Of a stretch of 64,000 bases of DNA, positions 13,257 through 23,946 are shown piece after piece (position 1 is the first letter of the stretch; each line of letters begins with the position of its first letter). Made by a program: the position numbers and the translations under genes. Below the pieces are notes generated by a model. The model did no database searches and was not told the DNA's origin. It was given only the letters and a program-made list of their open reading frames with translations. Source of the DNA: Paraspadella gotoi (lineage: Eukaryota > Chaetognatha); contig CM119270.1 of NCBI GenBank assembly GCA_051294375.1, positions 10,805,790 to 10,869,789 on the forward strand. Direction: 5' to 3'.

Positions 13257-13330
13257 AACTTTCATTATTTCTCATTCTCTGCTTTTTTTTTCTGTTGTTT
13301 TGAATTTCCATTTATATATACCTAGAATAT
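13071..13330. repeat. Centre of the palindrome: (GA)n-(TC)n junction
   Basis: A (GA)n run ending near 13221 turns directly into (TC)n up to 13252, so the two can pair without a loop. On either side, gaaattcaaaacaacag (about 13094) and its reverse complement (about 13293), and gttagtg (13141) with cactaac (13253), mirror one another. The left half of the GA-rich core is about 40 bp longer than the right. Confidence 0.9.
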
Positions 13331-15076
13331 AGAACAGAGAGAGAGATAGTGAGAGAGAGAGAGAGAGTCAAACTGTATTAAATTACTATCTATAGATACT
13401 TTTTTTCTTCTTCCGTCTTTCCGTTTTCTCCCCCGTTCCACACCTTGAAACCCCAATTATGCCGAACTCCGACTTACCCTTTCACTCCTCTGCCCCTCGG
13501 CCTCCCTGCCTCCCTGCCCCTCGAGGCTCGAGCCGAGGGCAGAGATAATGCGCTTGTTCGTCCCCGAATTTTCGCCCCTTATGTTTATTTATGGATTCTA
13601 TTTTTTTTTAAGGGTCGAGAAAAAAAATATGAGGGAAGAAGTTAAGATTAAACGTGAAACCCGTCAGTAAAGATCGAGCGTTGAAAATGGGAAGGGAGGA
13701 TTAGGGAAGAGGGGAAATGGGGAAGGGAGGATATGGGAAGAGGAGAAAAGGGGAAGGGAGGATTAGGGAAAAGGGGAAGGGAGATTAGTGAAGAAAGAAA
13801 TGGGAAAGGAAAGAATTAGGAAGAGGGGAAAAAGTGTGATGGGAAAGATTAGGAGAATAAGGGGAAAAGGGAAGAGGAGGATTGGGGAAGAGGTTGAAAA
13901 GGGAAGCAAGGTAGGGAAGAGGATTAGAAGGAGAAGGAAGGATGTAGCGGAAGAGTGGGAAAAGGAGAAAATAGGAAGAGAGAATAGAGAGGAGTCTGAA
14001 GGAGCAGAACGAAGCCGTGGCATGGTAAAAAGAGAAGCCGATTTAAGGATAGAGTAAATTACGAGAGAGAGGAGAGAGGAGAAGAGAGAGACGAGAGAGA
14101 GAGAGAGAGGAGGAGAGGAGGGAGAAGAGAGAGAGAAAAGATTTAATGGAGAAAAGAGAGAACCAGGATTAAGAGGGGAAAAAAGGAAAGATGAAGGAGG
14201 GATTTAAAAGAAAAGGAGAAAAGAGACTTCGTTGAGTAGAGTTGAAAAAAGGAAGAAAAAGGAGGGAAGACGCGAGGGTAAAGATCAAAGAGAGAATAGA
14301 GGGTGATAAATTGGTGACAGAGAGAGGCGAGGGATTTCGTGGGAAAAGAGAGAGAAGATAAAGAAAAAGGAAAGAGATATGGAAAACAATATGGCGNNNN
14401 NNNNNNNNNNNNNNNNNNNNNNNNNNNNNNNNNNNNNNNNNNNNNNNNNNNNNNNNNNNNNNNNNNNNNNNNNNNNNNNNNNNNNNNNNNNNNNNNNNNN
14501 NNNNNNNNNNNNNNNNNNNNNNNNNNNNNNNNNNNNNNNNNNNNNNNNNNNGCGTGATGGGTCACGAACTAAAACAAAGAAACGAATGAGGCGAAAATAA
14601 TAACAATAACAACAAGGAAAAAAAAACCCAGAACGAGGAGGGCGACGACGACAACCAAAACAAAACAGACGACGATATTGGTTACTGGTTTATTTCCTGT
14701 TGGTGACAAGAAGAAGAAAAAAGGATTTCTTTTTCGACGTCGTCATGTCGTCGTCGTTGTTATTGTCGTCTTGACGTCGTCGTCTTCGTCGTCATCGTCG
14801 TCCACCCCTTGGCCGTCTTGTTACTTGTCAATCACCGACCATTTAACAATTCACATTGGAAACTTCACCTTCCTGGTGACATCGGTCGCTCCCTCGTCAC
14901 TTCTTGTCAGTCATTTGCCACGAAAGTGAAACGATTCCACTTTTTTTAAAGCGATCCTTCCTTCAGACGCCACTCTTGCTAGACTGAGGACTGCTGATGA
15001 GCAATTCCTAGCAGATTGTTTCTCGCTACTATTGCTGCTACACTACCCTAAGTCTGATACTGTAAATTCTCTCCCT

Positions 15077-15113
<37 letters not shown>

Positions 15114-17615
15114 CTTCTCTCTCTACTCGGTCTCCTTCTCTCATAACTCTCTCTCTCTCTCTGTTTGAGTGTTTGTTAAATATGTTTAAAATTATATGCA
15201 TCTTCTATTGCGTCTTTTGTCGTTGTTCATCTTTTTATTTTTTTCTTCTTCTTTCATCTTTAATTTCGAGCGAAGATTTCAGAATCGAATTTCGTTAAAA
15301 ACGGAATTCGAATTAGCGAAGACAAAGAATAAGGAGGAGGAGGAGGAGGAGGAGGAGAAGAAGAAGTAAGAGGAAAAAGAGTAGAAACAAGGAGAGAAGA
15401 TGGAGGAAGAAGAAATGAAGGACGAGTAACGGAGGAAAGGAATGGAGAAGCAAACTGACTGCTAAAAGGGAAAAAAAGAACTTTCAGTTTCAGGGAATGG
15501 ATTTAAATCTTTGATCAAGATAATATTGTGCTAATCATAAATTTAAATACATATAATGCTTCAACAATAGAAAAAATTGACAAAATCTTCATCTTAATAA
15601 ATAACACTGGGTGAAAAACATAAAATATTAGTTTAATAAACGTTTCGCAATATACATTTTTAAAATCCGATGAGGGTTTTGCTATTTCTGTCGATATCGG
15701 AATAACGGAAGTTTTGCGGTTCCCCGACAGGCTATTTTGGTGGAGATGGAGAGAGAGTGGAGAGAGAGAGACGCCGTTTCAGGGATCGACAAACAAAATT
15801 TGACAAATTTCGTCGCCAACAAACATGATTTTTAACCAAATAAGAGCAGAAAGAAGATAGGGAGAATAAAGAAGGAAACAGAGAAAGAGGGAGAAGGAGA
15901 AAGAGAAAGAGCTTGAGTATTGAGTATTGAGTATTGAGTATTTTAGTCTTAGTATTAGTATTTTAGACAGACTAAAACAAATGAAATAAGAGAAGAGGCG
16001 ACAATGTCTTTTTTATCATACTTTGATTTTAACAACGTAAAATTTTAACTTAAAGCGAGTCTAGTATTAAGCTTTGCATAAAAAGGGAAATTCTTAAACT
16101 TAGATCAAACTGAAAGCGGAGATCGTAAATTTGAAAGTGAAACGCCCAATTCATCGGCACAGGATTCGTCGGCGCCGGTATTCTCGGCGCCAATCTGGTC
16201 TCGCCTGCCAAAAAAACTCCCCTCAATCTCCTTAAATGGAATCAAGGTTTTCGCTCTGTCTCACTCGCTCTCTCGCTCTCTTTCTCTCACTCTCGCTCTC
16301 GTGCGTCGCGATCTCTTTTCCCTTCGCCTGCGCAAGAAACCCGAATCGTCGATCGACGATTTATTATTAAAAATTCCTTTTTTTTTCTATGAGAATAAAA
16401 ACAGAGTAAGTGTTTTTGCAAAGGAGAAAGAAAAACAAAGGGAAGAAGGAAAGGAAACCAATTTTCCATTTTCTCTCCGTCACTAACCAAATTAGCCAAC
16501 TCCCTTTTATCCCTTCTCATGCGAATTAGTGTAATGAAAATAGGAAGGGAGGAAAGGACAGAGAAACTTGCTGATGTGTACTTTAATTAATTTGTTTTTG
16601 TTTTATTATATATATATAGGGGGAAATGAATATATAGTTGAGTCTGCTGAAAGAAGATCCAACTCTGGTTTTATCTTTCAGATGTTCTTACTTAAGTTTC
16701 AACTTTTAAAAAACTTAAAAAACAATATGAATGTAATTTAAATTCACTGTATCCAAAAAATATTGGATTTCTGTTTTACTAAATTGAAAAGGATTAAAAA
16801 ATAGAAAAAACTGACAAGTTTCTATCGCAGACTCGTTCCCGAAACGAAGTTTCTAAAAATAACCCAAATGTCCTCTCTTCGTCGCCTCTCTCCGATAACT
16901 GAGGGAAAAAAAACAAGACTGCTTGTTTCGAAATTCTTTCCAACAAGTTTCCTTTTTTTCGCTAATAACACTCGCTTCTTTTCCTTCTTTTTCGGATGTT
17001 TTTCCTTTTTTTTTCGCCCCTTCGTTTCCTCGGGTTCAGACAGAGGAGGCCCCGTTCGCGCCTCCAAAAATGTTGGTTTAAAATCGTATTATAAACTAAG
17101 AAATCTTCTCTTGGTATCTTGAGGCCAATTTTTTTGTCAAAATATTATGTTTATTTTTTGTATTATGAAATTTACTGTCTTTTTAAAATTTAAACCTTGG
17201 AATAATTTTCACCTTACTTTTCAGAAAAAATCGTATTTAACAATAAAAAACAAATACAACAACAACAACTACAGAGACAACGACAATAACAAAAACAACA
17301 CCAAGAAATCTCTGAGAAAGGAACCTCCGAGATCATTGCCTTTCCTCCGTCCTACCCAATCGAATTTTCATAAAGCTTCCTGCTTAGCCAATGGACGCGG
17401 TTTAACTGGTGAAAAAAAAACTGGGTAAATATTTTGAGGACTTGTTATGAGGACGAGGATGAGGAAGAAGACGGGGTGGACGCAGGGGAAAAGGAAGAGG
17501 AGGACAAAAAGTGCTTCGACGTGAAATTAGAGAGTAAACGAAGAGAGGAAATAAGGAAGACGACAAGGAGGAAGATGTAGGGAGAGAGAGAGAGAGAAGA
17601 GAGAGAGAGGAGAGA

Positions 17616-17666
<51 letters not shown>

Positions 17667-18592
17667 AAAGTGGAAAAGTGTTGACCCGGTGAGAAATTTC
17701 GTGGGATTCGGAAATGGCGAGAAGAGACCAAAACAAAGATGAAAAGGCAAGAAAGAAAGTTAAAAAGAAAATAAAGAGGGAAGAAAGAGAAAAAGACGAA
17801 AAAAAAAGAAATAAAGAAATAAAGAAACGAGAATTAAGAAAAAGAAAAAGAAATCTACAGTTTAAACTTTTGATTAGAAGCACTGAATGACTGTTTCAAC
17901 TCTACCGAGTTACGACATAAATTAACCTTGCATTTATATCAATTTTTTTTTAAATTTGCTACTTTGTTAATTAGTAATTAATTATATAGCTTTAAGTACG
18001 GAAAGTAAACCTCCATTCTGGAAAAAAGCAAAGTCAGCATGTACATAATTATGTTAAAAATTTTTTTTACAGTTTAGGATATTAAAGTATTACTATAACA
18101 TTATGACATTACAGATTTCAAGGTTTTCAGAAAGGTCAGCAAATCTGCAACAAAACCTTTCATCATGCGAAAAGTATTTGACAACCAGCACATTGGACAA
18201 TGGTCAGTTAATATAGCAGTAGTGCTAAATTGGCATCACGTTTAGTCAGATATCAGTAAAGTCCGCTTTAACATGGAGCAGTGTTGACCGTTCGCCTTTT
18301 AAATGGAAGCAGAGTCAGCAAATCTGCTTGTCAGATTGTAGCTGATTCGGCATGTCACCTTGTCAGATGGCTGCTTAGTTGACATGGAGCCTTTACAGCT
18401 AGCCGCAGAGTCGGCAATTCCGCTTGTCAGATAGCAGCTACGTTGTCAGATTGCGAATCGCCGAGTCACCGACTGAGTTCGTCTGATTATCATTTCTAAT
18501 GACGTCTCCCATTTCCGGTGCGGGAGGAATCAACACAATCGGAGGGAAAGAATGGGGACGAAGGACTGAATATGAGCCGAGGAACCACCGGG

Positions 18593-18597
<5 letters not shown>

Positions 18598-18674
<77 letters not shown>
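18598..18674. repeat. Long pure (CT)n microsatellite in the right arm
   Basis: About 37 uninterrupted CT dinucleotides. The matching left-arm site (about 7425-7460) is a much shorter GA tract, showing strong length difference between arms. Confidence 0.97.
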
Positions 18675-18675
<1 letters not shown>

Positions 18676-19568
18676 CCTTCCCATTCTTTTACTCTGAAAG
18701 AGAACGGTTGTACAAAGCAACCGAACCGAGCCGGAATATTTGAATACTACCCAGCCCATTGTTACGTGCACTCTTTTACTATGATAGCAGTTATAAATCA
18801 AACCAGAAGGACGAGAACTGCTAATTTATTTAAGCACTAAAAAAGAAAAAAATGGGTTTATGATTGATTTTTTAAATATTTTTTTTTTTTATTTCGCCAA
18901 TTTTTATTCATTTTTATTTCGTTTATTTTATAGAATTACTCCTCGTTTGTGCTGATCTGGTTGATGGAATAAATGAAAAGAAAAGGTTCGACTTTGTTGG
19001 CATTAAAAAGGGGAAAAAGATCAAAAAGGGTCCGAAGAAAGTTGCCAAATCAATAACCATTTCTTTTTTCAAATTTGACATTTATTTTTGATTTGCGGAA
19101 TTCCAAAAGTTTGACGTTTCGTTTTGTTTTCAATCAGATTCTCCTTTTGTCACTTAGGATCTTTCAGTTCAACTGTTGTTTTTATTTTGTGGGAATGGGT
19201 TGGGGTCATTTTTTGACCAGGTCATGATTCGACCCGGTCAAGATTCTATCCAAACGTTTGTCGTTCGGCAGTCGGAGAAGATTTTTCAGAAATGGGGTCA
19301 GAAGGATCTCATTTATTGTGGTCGGTGGAGTTGGAAATGGGGAACTTTTGACAAGGTCGCCACAGCGATCATCTTCCTTCATCTTTGGTCGACAGTTTTT
19401 TTTATTCCCTTGTTCGTTATTTTGCTCGTTCTTTCGTTCTTTTCTGTTTGTTCGTTTGTTCGCTCGTTCGTTCCTCCGTTCATTCAAGATAATCTTATTC
19501 GGCTCTCCTCGCAAATTCCCATAATACTAAAATGCATTCCCTTCTCTACTGATCCCCTTTCATCCTTT

Positions 19569-19620
<52 letters not shown>

Positions 19621-20338
19621 AAAGCCTTTATTCATATTCCTCCCTCTTCTTTTCTTCTTTATTCCCAATTCGCTTTCGCCCTTCCTTCTTCCTTCTTCTG
19701 TCAATCTGGAGAGATTTGCCTTCTTTCCTATTCTTTCTTTTCATTCTCTCTTTCTATTCTCCCTTTTATTTTTTTTTAAATTTACTTATAATATTAGCTT
19801 CTGAATTACTGATGCATGTATTTTTTTTGCTTTTTTACCTCTTTTTAGTTACGAGCAAGCAGCCCTCATTCTTAGCACTTTCACGTTTTTTTTCCTTTTT
19901 ATTACAATCATTTTCATACATCATCTAAAAAAGGATTCCAACAGTTGACTGAGTTTCTGATCTGATTTGTTTTCCTTTTATTCCCTCCTTGCTATTTATG
20001 TACATATTATTAGTTATTAGTACCTACACTAACCATAGCCGATGAAATTTAAATGCTGATGTATACAGCGCTAAAATAATCTATTATGAGCATACATAAA
20101 AGTTTTAAAATATTTTTTGTCAAAAATGTTTTCGTCTGTGGGTACTAGCCTAATTAAAATTATTATATTACTATATACGTAAAGAAAAAAATGTTTGATG
20201 ATTTCTTTTAGAGCAAAAAAATTTAACAAAAAATATAATTACAGCTTTTAAAAATTCTTACATTTTCTAAGTAAAAATAAAAAAAAACTGATAAAATCGA
20301 AATCAAAATCGAAAGATGATTATGATAACAATTTTTTA

Positions 20339-20468
20339 TGGGAGAATAACTAAATTCGTTTTAATAACAATTGTTTTTATTATTACAATAAAAATCGCAC
20401 TCATGTTGATTTCGTGTCTTCATCAGCATTTAAAATCGTTAGTGTTTCAGTTTCACAAACATTTGGTT

Positions 20469-20535
<67 letters not shown>

Positions 20536-21142
20536 TGAGTAAAGGATAGTGGTCAAAAATTAATTTTCTATTATTAGATTTATTATTAGATTTAATAAAC
20601 ATTTTTTTTATAATCATATCCTTTGATAAGGATAGCTCCAATCAGAATTCAAAAATATACAGTTAAGCATTTTTTGTCATTTAGCACCTCTAGTATCTCA
20701 TGAACAGACAACAACAGTAGAAGACCTTTCAATTATCAGTGGAGATAAAGCCAAACAACTCTGTTCTTTAAAGTTTAATAACGATTTTCATTTACTTAAT
20801 TTTATTGTTGATATATCAGTTTTAGTTTTCGTCACACTGTAAAATTGGCCTAGCGAATTTTCATTTTTAATTTTTCATTTTTCAATTTTCATAACGATTT
20901 TCATTTACTTAATTTTATTATTGATGTATCAGTTTTAGTTTTCGTCACACTGTAAAATTGGCCTAGCGAATTTTTGACTTTTTGATCTTAGGGAATAGTT
21001 TCACATTTGTTTCAAAAAATTAGATGTCCTTTATCATTTCTTGTATTTATACTCCGCGCTAGTGGTCACTGGTCAGATGTGATGACAGGTGATAGTGATG
21101 ACAGGGAAGGAGGGAGAGCAATAAAATTTGAAATTGATGAAA

Positions 21143-21193
<51 letters not shown>

Positions 21194-21250
21194 GAATATT
21201 ATTGTAATAATAAAAACAATTGTTGTTAAAACGAATTTCGTTATTCTCCA
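20339..21250. mobile_element. Fold-back/MITE-like element with about 55-bp terminal inverted repeats (right-arm copy)
   Basis: GGAGAATAACTAAATTCG from 20341 and its near-perfect reverse complement ending at 21249 extend inward for about 55-60 bp on each side, including a shared TTTTTATTATTACAATAA block. No transposase is visible inside. The interior contains a (GA)n tract (20471-20532), the GCTGATGAAGAC module at 20407-20427 (minus), and a tandem pair of an approximately 85-bp unit with 'cgtcacactgtaaaattggcctagcga' at 20829 and 20941. Clear target duplications were not found. It has a counterpart at 2922-5450 in the left arm. Confidence 0.65.
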
Positions 21251-21315
21251 CATTAAATTTAACACTAACAACAAAAAAAAGGGTAATTGCAATGTCATAA
21301 AAATATCTAAAAAAG

Positions 21316-21717
21316 AATTATATTATACTAGACAGCTATCTGAATCGGTTCTCAAAAATTAAAATTTCTCCAAAAAGATTTTGGCTTTGCCTATCTATAA
21401 ATAAATATTAAAAAATTAATTGCTTGGGTAAATGAAAATTTTTTTGTCCATTGAAATTATACTTAAAAATGTAAAAAATTTCGTTTGAGCATATACTCAC
21501 TCAAAATTTTTGACTCATCCCATTAAGTAGGGCTACCTCTACCAACACTTTTTTTCCCCAATGTCTTTTTTTATCTTTGTTCTTTTCTTTTTTTTTCCGC
21601 CAGATTTACATGTAGCTTCTCTTTCCTTTTCTTTACCTTTCATTTTTTTCACCTTGACTCCTGCATCCAGAAAAGCGTTTTCTCGTCCCTGAGGGAAAAA
21701 CCATGAAAACGACAGAA

Positions 21718-21772
<55 letters not shown>

Positions 21773-21883
21773 TTTATAGTTGAGAGAAGAAAACAACACC
21801 GAAGACAAATTCATCAACACTCTCGGTGAAAATGAAAAAAAAATTGAAATGACCATGAGGAAGGGAAAGTGGAAAAGCCAGCA

Positions 21884-21922
<39 letters not shown>

Positions 21923-22068
21923 GAGAGGAAGTAGAGAGAGAGAGTCCTTGACTCTTCCATCCGGCCGGGTCAGCGGCCGCCTTCGCTTCCACGCCATCGC
22001 GCTTGACTGAGCGTCAAGCGACGACCGTGACACGCCTGACATTTAGCCTCTGTGTTTCCGGTCACACG

Positions 22069-22102
<34 letters not shown>

Positions 22103-22764
22103 CCTCTCTCCTCTCTCTCTCTCTCTGCTCTACCCGTTATTTTTCTATTTTTTAAAATAATATTCTTTTCCTTATCACCGAATTCCCCCCGCCCTTTCAT
22201 GATCACATTGCTCCCGAGCCACACCTCACCTCATGCAGCTTCGCCCATCACGTGTATCACCACCAAGAAAAGTTCACAAGCTATCTCTGTCTCGAAAACC
22301 TTTCCGATTGTTCACGCATTCACCTTTTCACCTCTATGAAGCTGACAACGCATCAGGCAAAGCCTAACAAGGACTTCTTATATAATCACTATCACTCACT
22401 CACCTCGTTAATAGAAAGCCGCTATATTGTATGTATAATTGTATATTGTATATGTAACTCCAAAATTTTCGAGCCAGAATTAATCTCTTCCGGTCCTAAA
22501 ACCCAATCAAAAAATATCCCTGTTGCCAAATTCATTTTCTCTTTCATCCAAAAACTTACTCTCTTTCTCATTCCTTCTTCAGTCTGCACTCAAACCTTTC
22601 TGTCGATATCTCTCTCGTTCGTACGTCCGAGAAAAACGTTGAGTTTCTTGATATCGCAGTCGATTTGCCCCAGTCGTTGTTGTCGTCGTAGTCGTCGTAG
22701 TCGTCGTCGTCGTCGTCTCATATTAATGATTTTTTTCTTTCGTTGCATAATTTTCAACCTCATA
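21316..22764. other. Unannotated stretch with microsatellites between palindrome and Tc1 element
   Basis: Contains a pure (CT)25 tract (21720-21769), GA tracts (21883-21945), a CT tract (22075-22128) and a TCG/TAG triplet array (22675-22715). The frames found are repeat-driven. No exon with coding-like composition was recognised. Confidence 0.6.
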
Positions 22765-23736
22765 CAGATCTGCTCAAAAAAAGTTTAAACTTTGAACCCC
22801 CTACTATCTCGCTTGTATGTCGTCCTATTAATTAAAATTTGGGTTCAGTTGAAAGCCAAGACAGATATATTTCATCCGAGCCCATGACGAGGTTTTTAGG
22901 CTAAATATTAGAAGCTGTGCTAAAAACAAAAAAAAGATCAAAATTTTGTTTTACAATTTTTTTTTTTTTGCAAAAATTTTTTTTTTATCCATCTTTGTTT
23001 TTGTTTTTTTGTGTTTTTTTACCATGGAAACTTCAAAACAGCTGATCCCCCCCAAAAAAGCTGCAATAGTTGAGCTTTGGAAGGGGGATTTGTTAAGATA
23101 TAGGATCGCCAGACAGTTTTATTTCCCTCTGACAACCATCTGCAGAGTTGTTAACAAATTTGAAGTAACTGGACACCTTGGACGAGCTGTTAAAGCAGGC
23201 GGCCTCGCTTGTCCACCGAGAGTGAGAACGATGACGTGGATAATCTCGTAATTCAAGATTGTAAGGCTTCTGCAAGCCAGTTGAGAAAACAATGGAGAGA
23301 AGAGGAAGTGTTGCCAGTCGTTCAAAAGTGAATGGGCTGCTTTTCATGGAGGATAGAGCTTTTGGATACAAAACTAAAACCACTCAAAAATGTCATGAGG
23401 AAAATGGAATCGAGGTGCTCAAAGTTGGCCCGGAAACTCACCTGACTGCAATTTTATCAAAAATGTTTGGTCAAGGATGAAAAGGGATATTTTACACTAT
23501 AACGCCATGACAGTCAACAAAATCTAAAAAATTTTAAAATGAATTTGGGGAGCTGAACCCTTCATATTTGTCCAGCCCTTACAACTCTCTCCCTTATTGC
23601 AGGGAGGTGGTGCTGGAAGCAAATAGTGGTCTGACAACGTATTAACTAACTGAGTCCTAAAAAGTACTATTTTCCTTCAATTAACGAAATAAAATGCTTT
23701 TATCATAACTATTAAAATTTTTTTTGAGCAGATCTG
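22765..23736 (+). mobile_element. Degenerate Tc1/mariner DNA transposon with intact ends
   Basis: The left end CAGATCTGCTCAAAAAAAGTT and the right end, read in reverse complement, CAGATCTGCTCAAAAAAAATT, are near-identical terminal inverted repeats of about 20 bp. Both are flanked by TA (22763-22764 and 23737-23738), the target duplication of Tc1/mariner elements. The interior encodes broken transposase fragments. At 972 bp it is shorter than an autonomous element (about 1.3-1.7 kb), in keeping with an internal deletion. It lies 139 bp upstream of the first recognised exon of the host gene, in the same orientation. Confidence 0.93.
23024..23526 (+). pseudogene. Broken Tc1/mariner transposase
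   Basis: An ATG at 23024 opens an N-terminal helix-turn-helix region (PKKAAIVELWKG, IARQFYFPLTTICRVVNKF, then TGHLGR) that stops at 23249-23251. In another frame, DNLVIQDCKASASQLRKQW resembles the second DNA-binding helix region. Further on, DRAFGYKTKTTQ and ENGIEVLK correspond to the block around the second catalytic aspartate, with the usual sequence altered. After a frameshift, NFIKNVWSRMKRD (from about 23450) corresponds to the NPIENxW block. The stretch carrying the first catalytic aspartate is missing, and several frame changes are present, so the protein is non-functional. Confidence 0.88.
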
Positions 23737-23875
23737 TATATTCATGATTTCAGTAAAATCTATTTTTAACAAAAATTTTATAATATCAAATGTCAAATAT
23801 CACCTTTTATGTAAAATTTACATTTTTTTAATTTTTAAATAAACAATTATACATTTCTTCCCCTCCTTTTTACAG

Positions 23876-23946
23876 AGACGATCCCAAATGCTACATGTGC
23901 CTCGTTATCACTGTCAAACATCCAAACGTCCTTCAGTACAAAGAAA
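23876..23946 (+). CDS. Internal exon 1 of the DUF7044-type gene
   Basis: A pyrimidine-rich stretch ending tttttacag precedes the exon, and gtaaga follows it. One base completes a split codon, then the exon reads DDPKCYMCLVI, TVKHPNVLQYKE and one base of the next codon. The C-x-x-C pair followed by KHxNVLQYKE is the most recognisable signature of the family. G and C at third codon positions are much more frequent than in the surrounding AT-rich DNA, as expected for real coding sequence. The upstream exon that must supply two bases of the first codon was not identified in the window. Confidence 0.82.

Larger units (their letters stand above)
2853..21315. repeat. Giant imperfect inverted repeat (about 18.4 kb palindrome)
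   Basis: The left arm (about 2853-13221) and the right arm (about 13222-21315) are reverse complements in colinear order. Anchor pairs include 2869-2990 with 21185-21310, 3060-3240 with 20970-21115, 5880-6250 with 19745-20165, 6640-6790 with 19260-19370, 7640-7830 with 18250-18450, 8750-9130 with 17040-17420, 9830-10130 with 16130-16370, 11460-11760 with 14560-14815, and 12750-13000 with 13400-13620. Differences are mostly one- or two-base indels plus some substitutions. The left arm is about 2 kb longer. The right arm also contains an N-gap at 14397-14551. The outer left boundary falls at an N-gap (2828-2852). No gene was recognised in either arm. Confidence 0.93.

Noticed and set aside
19176-19928. 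250-residue open frame
   Set aside because: Low-complexity Phe/Leu/Ser composition over a CT tract; the mirrored left arm (6247-6789) does not keep the same protein.
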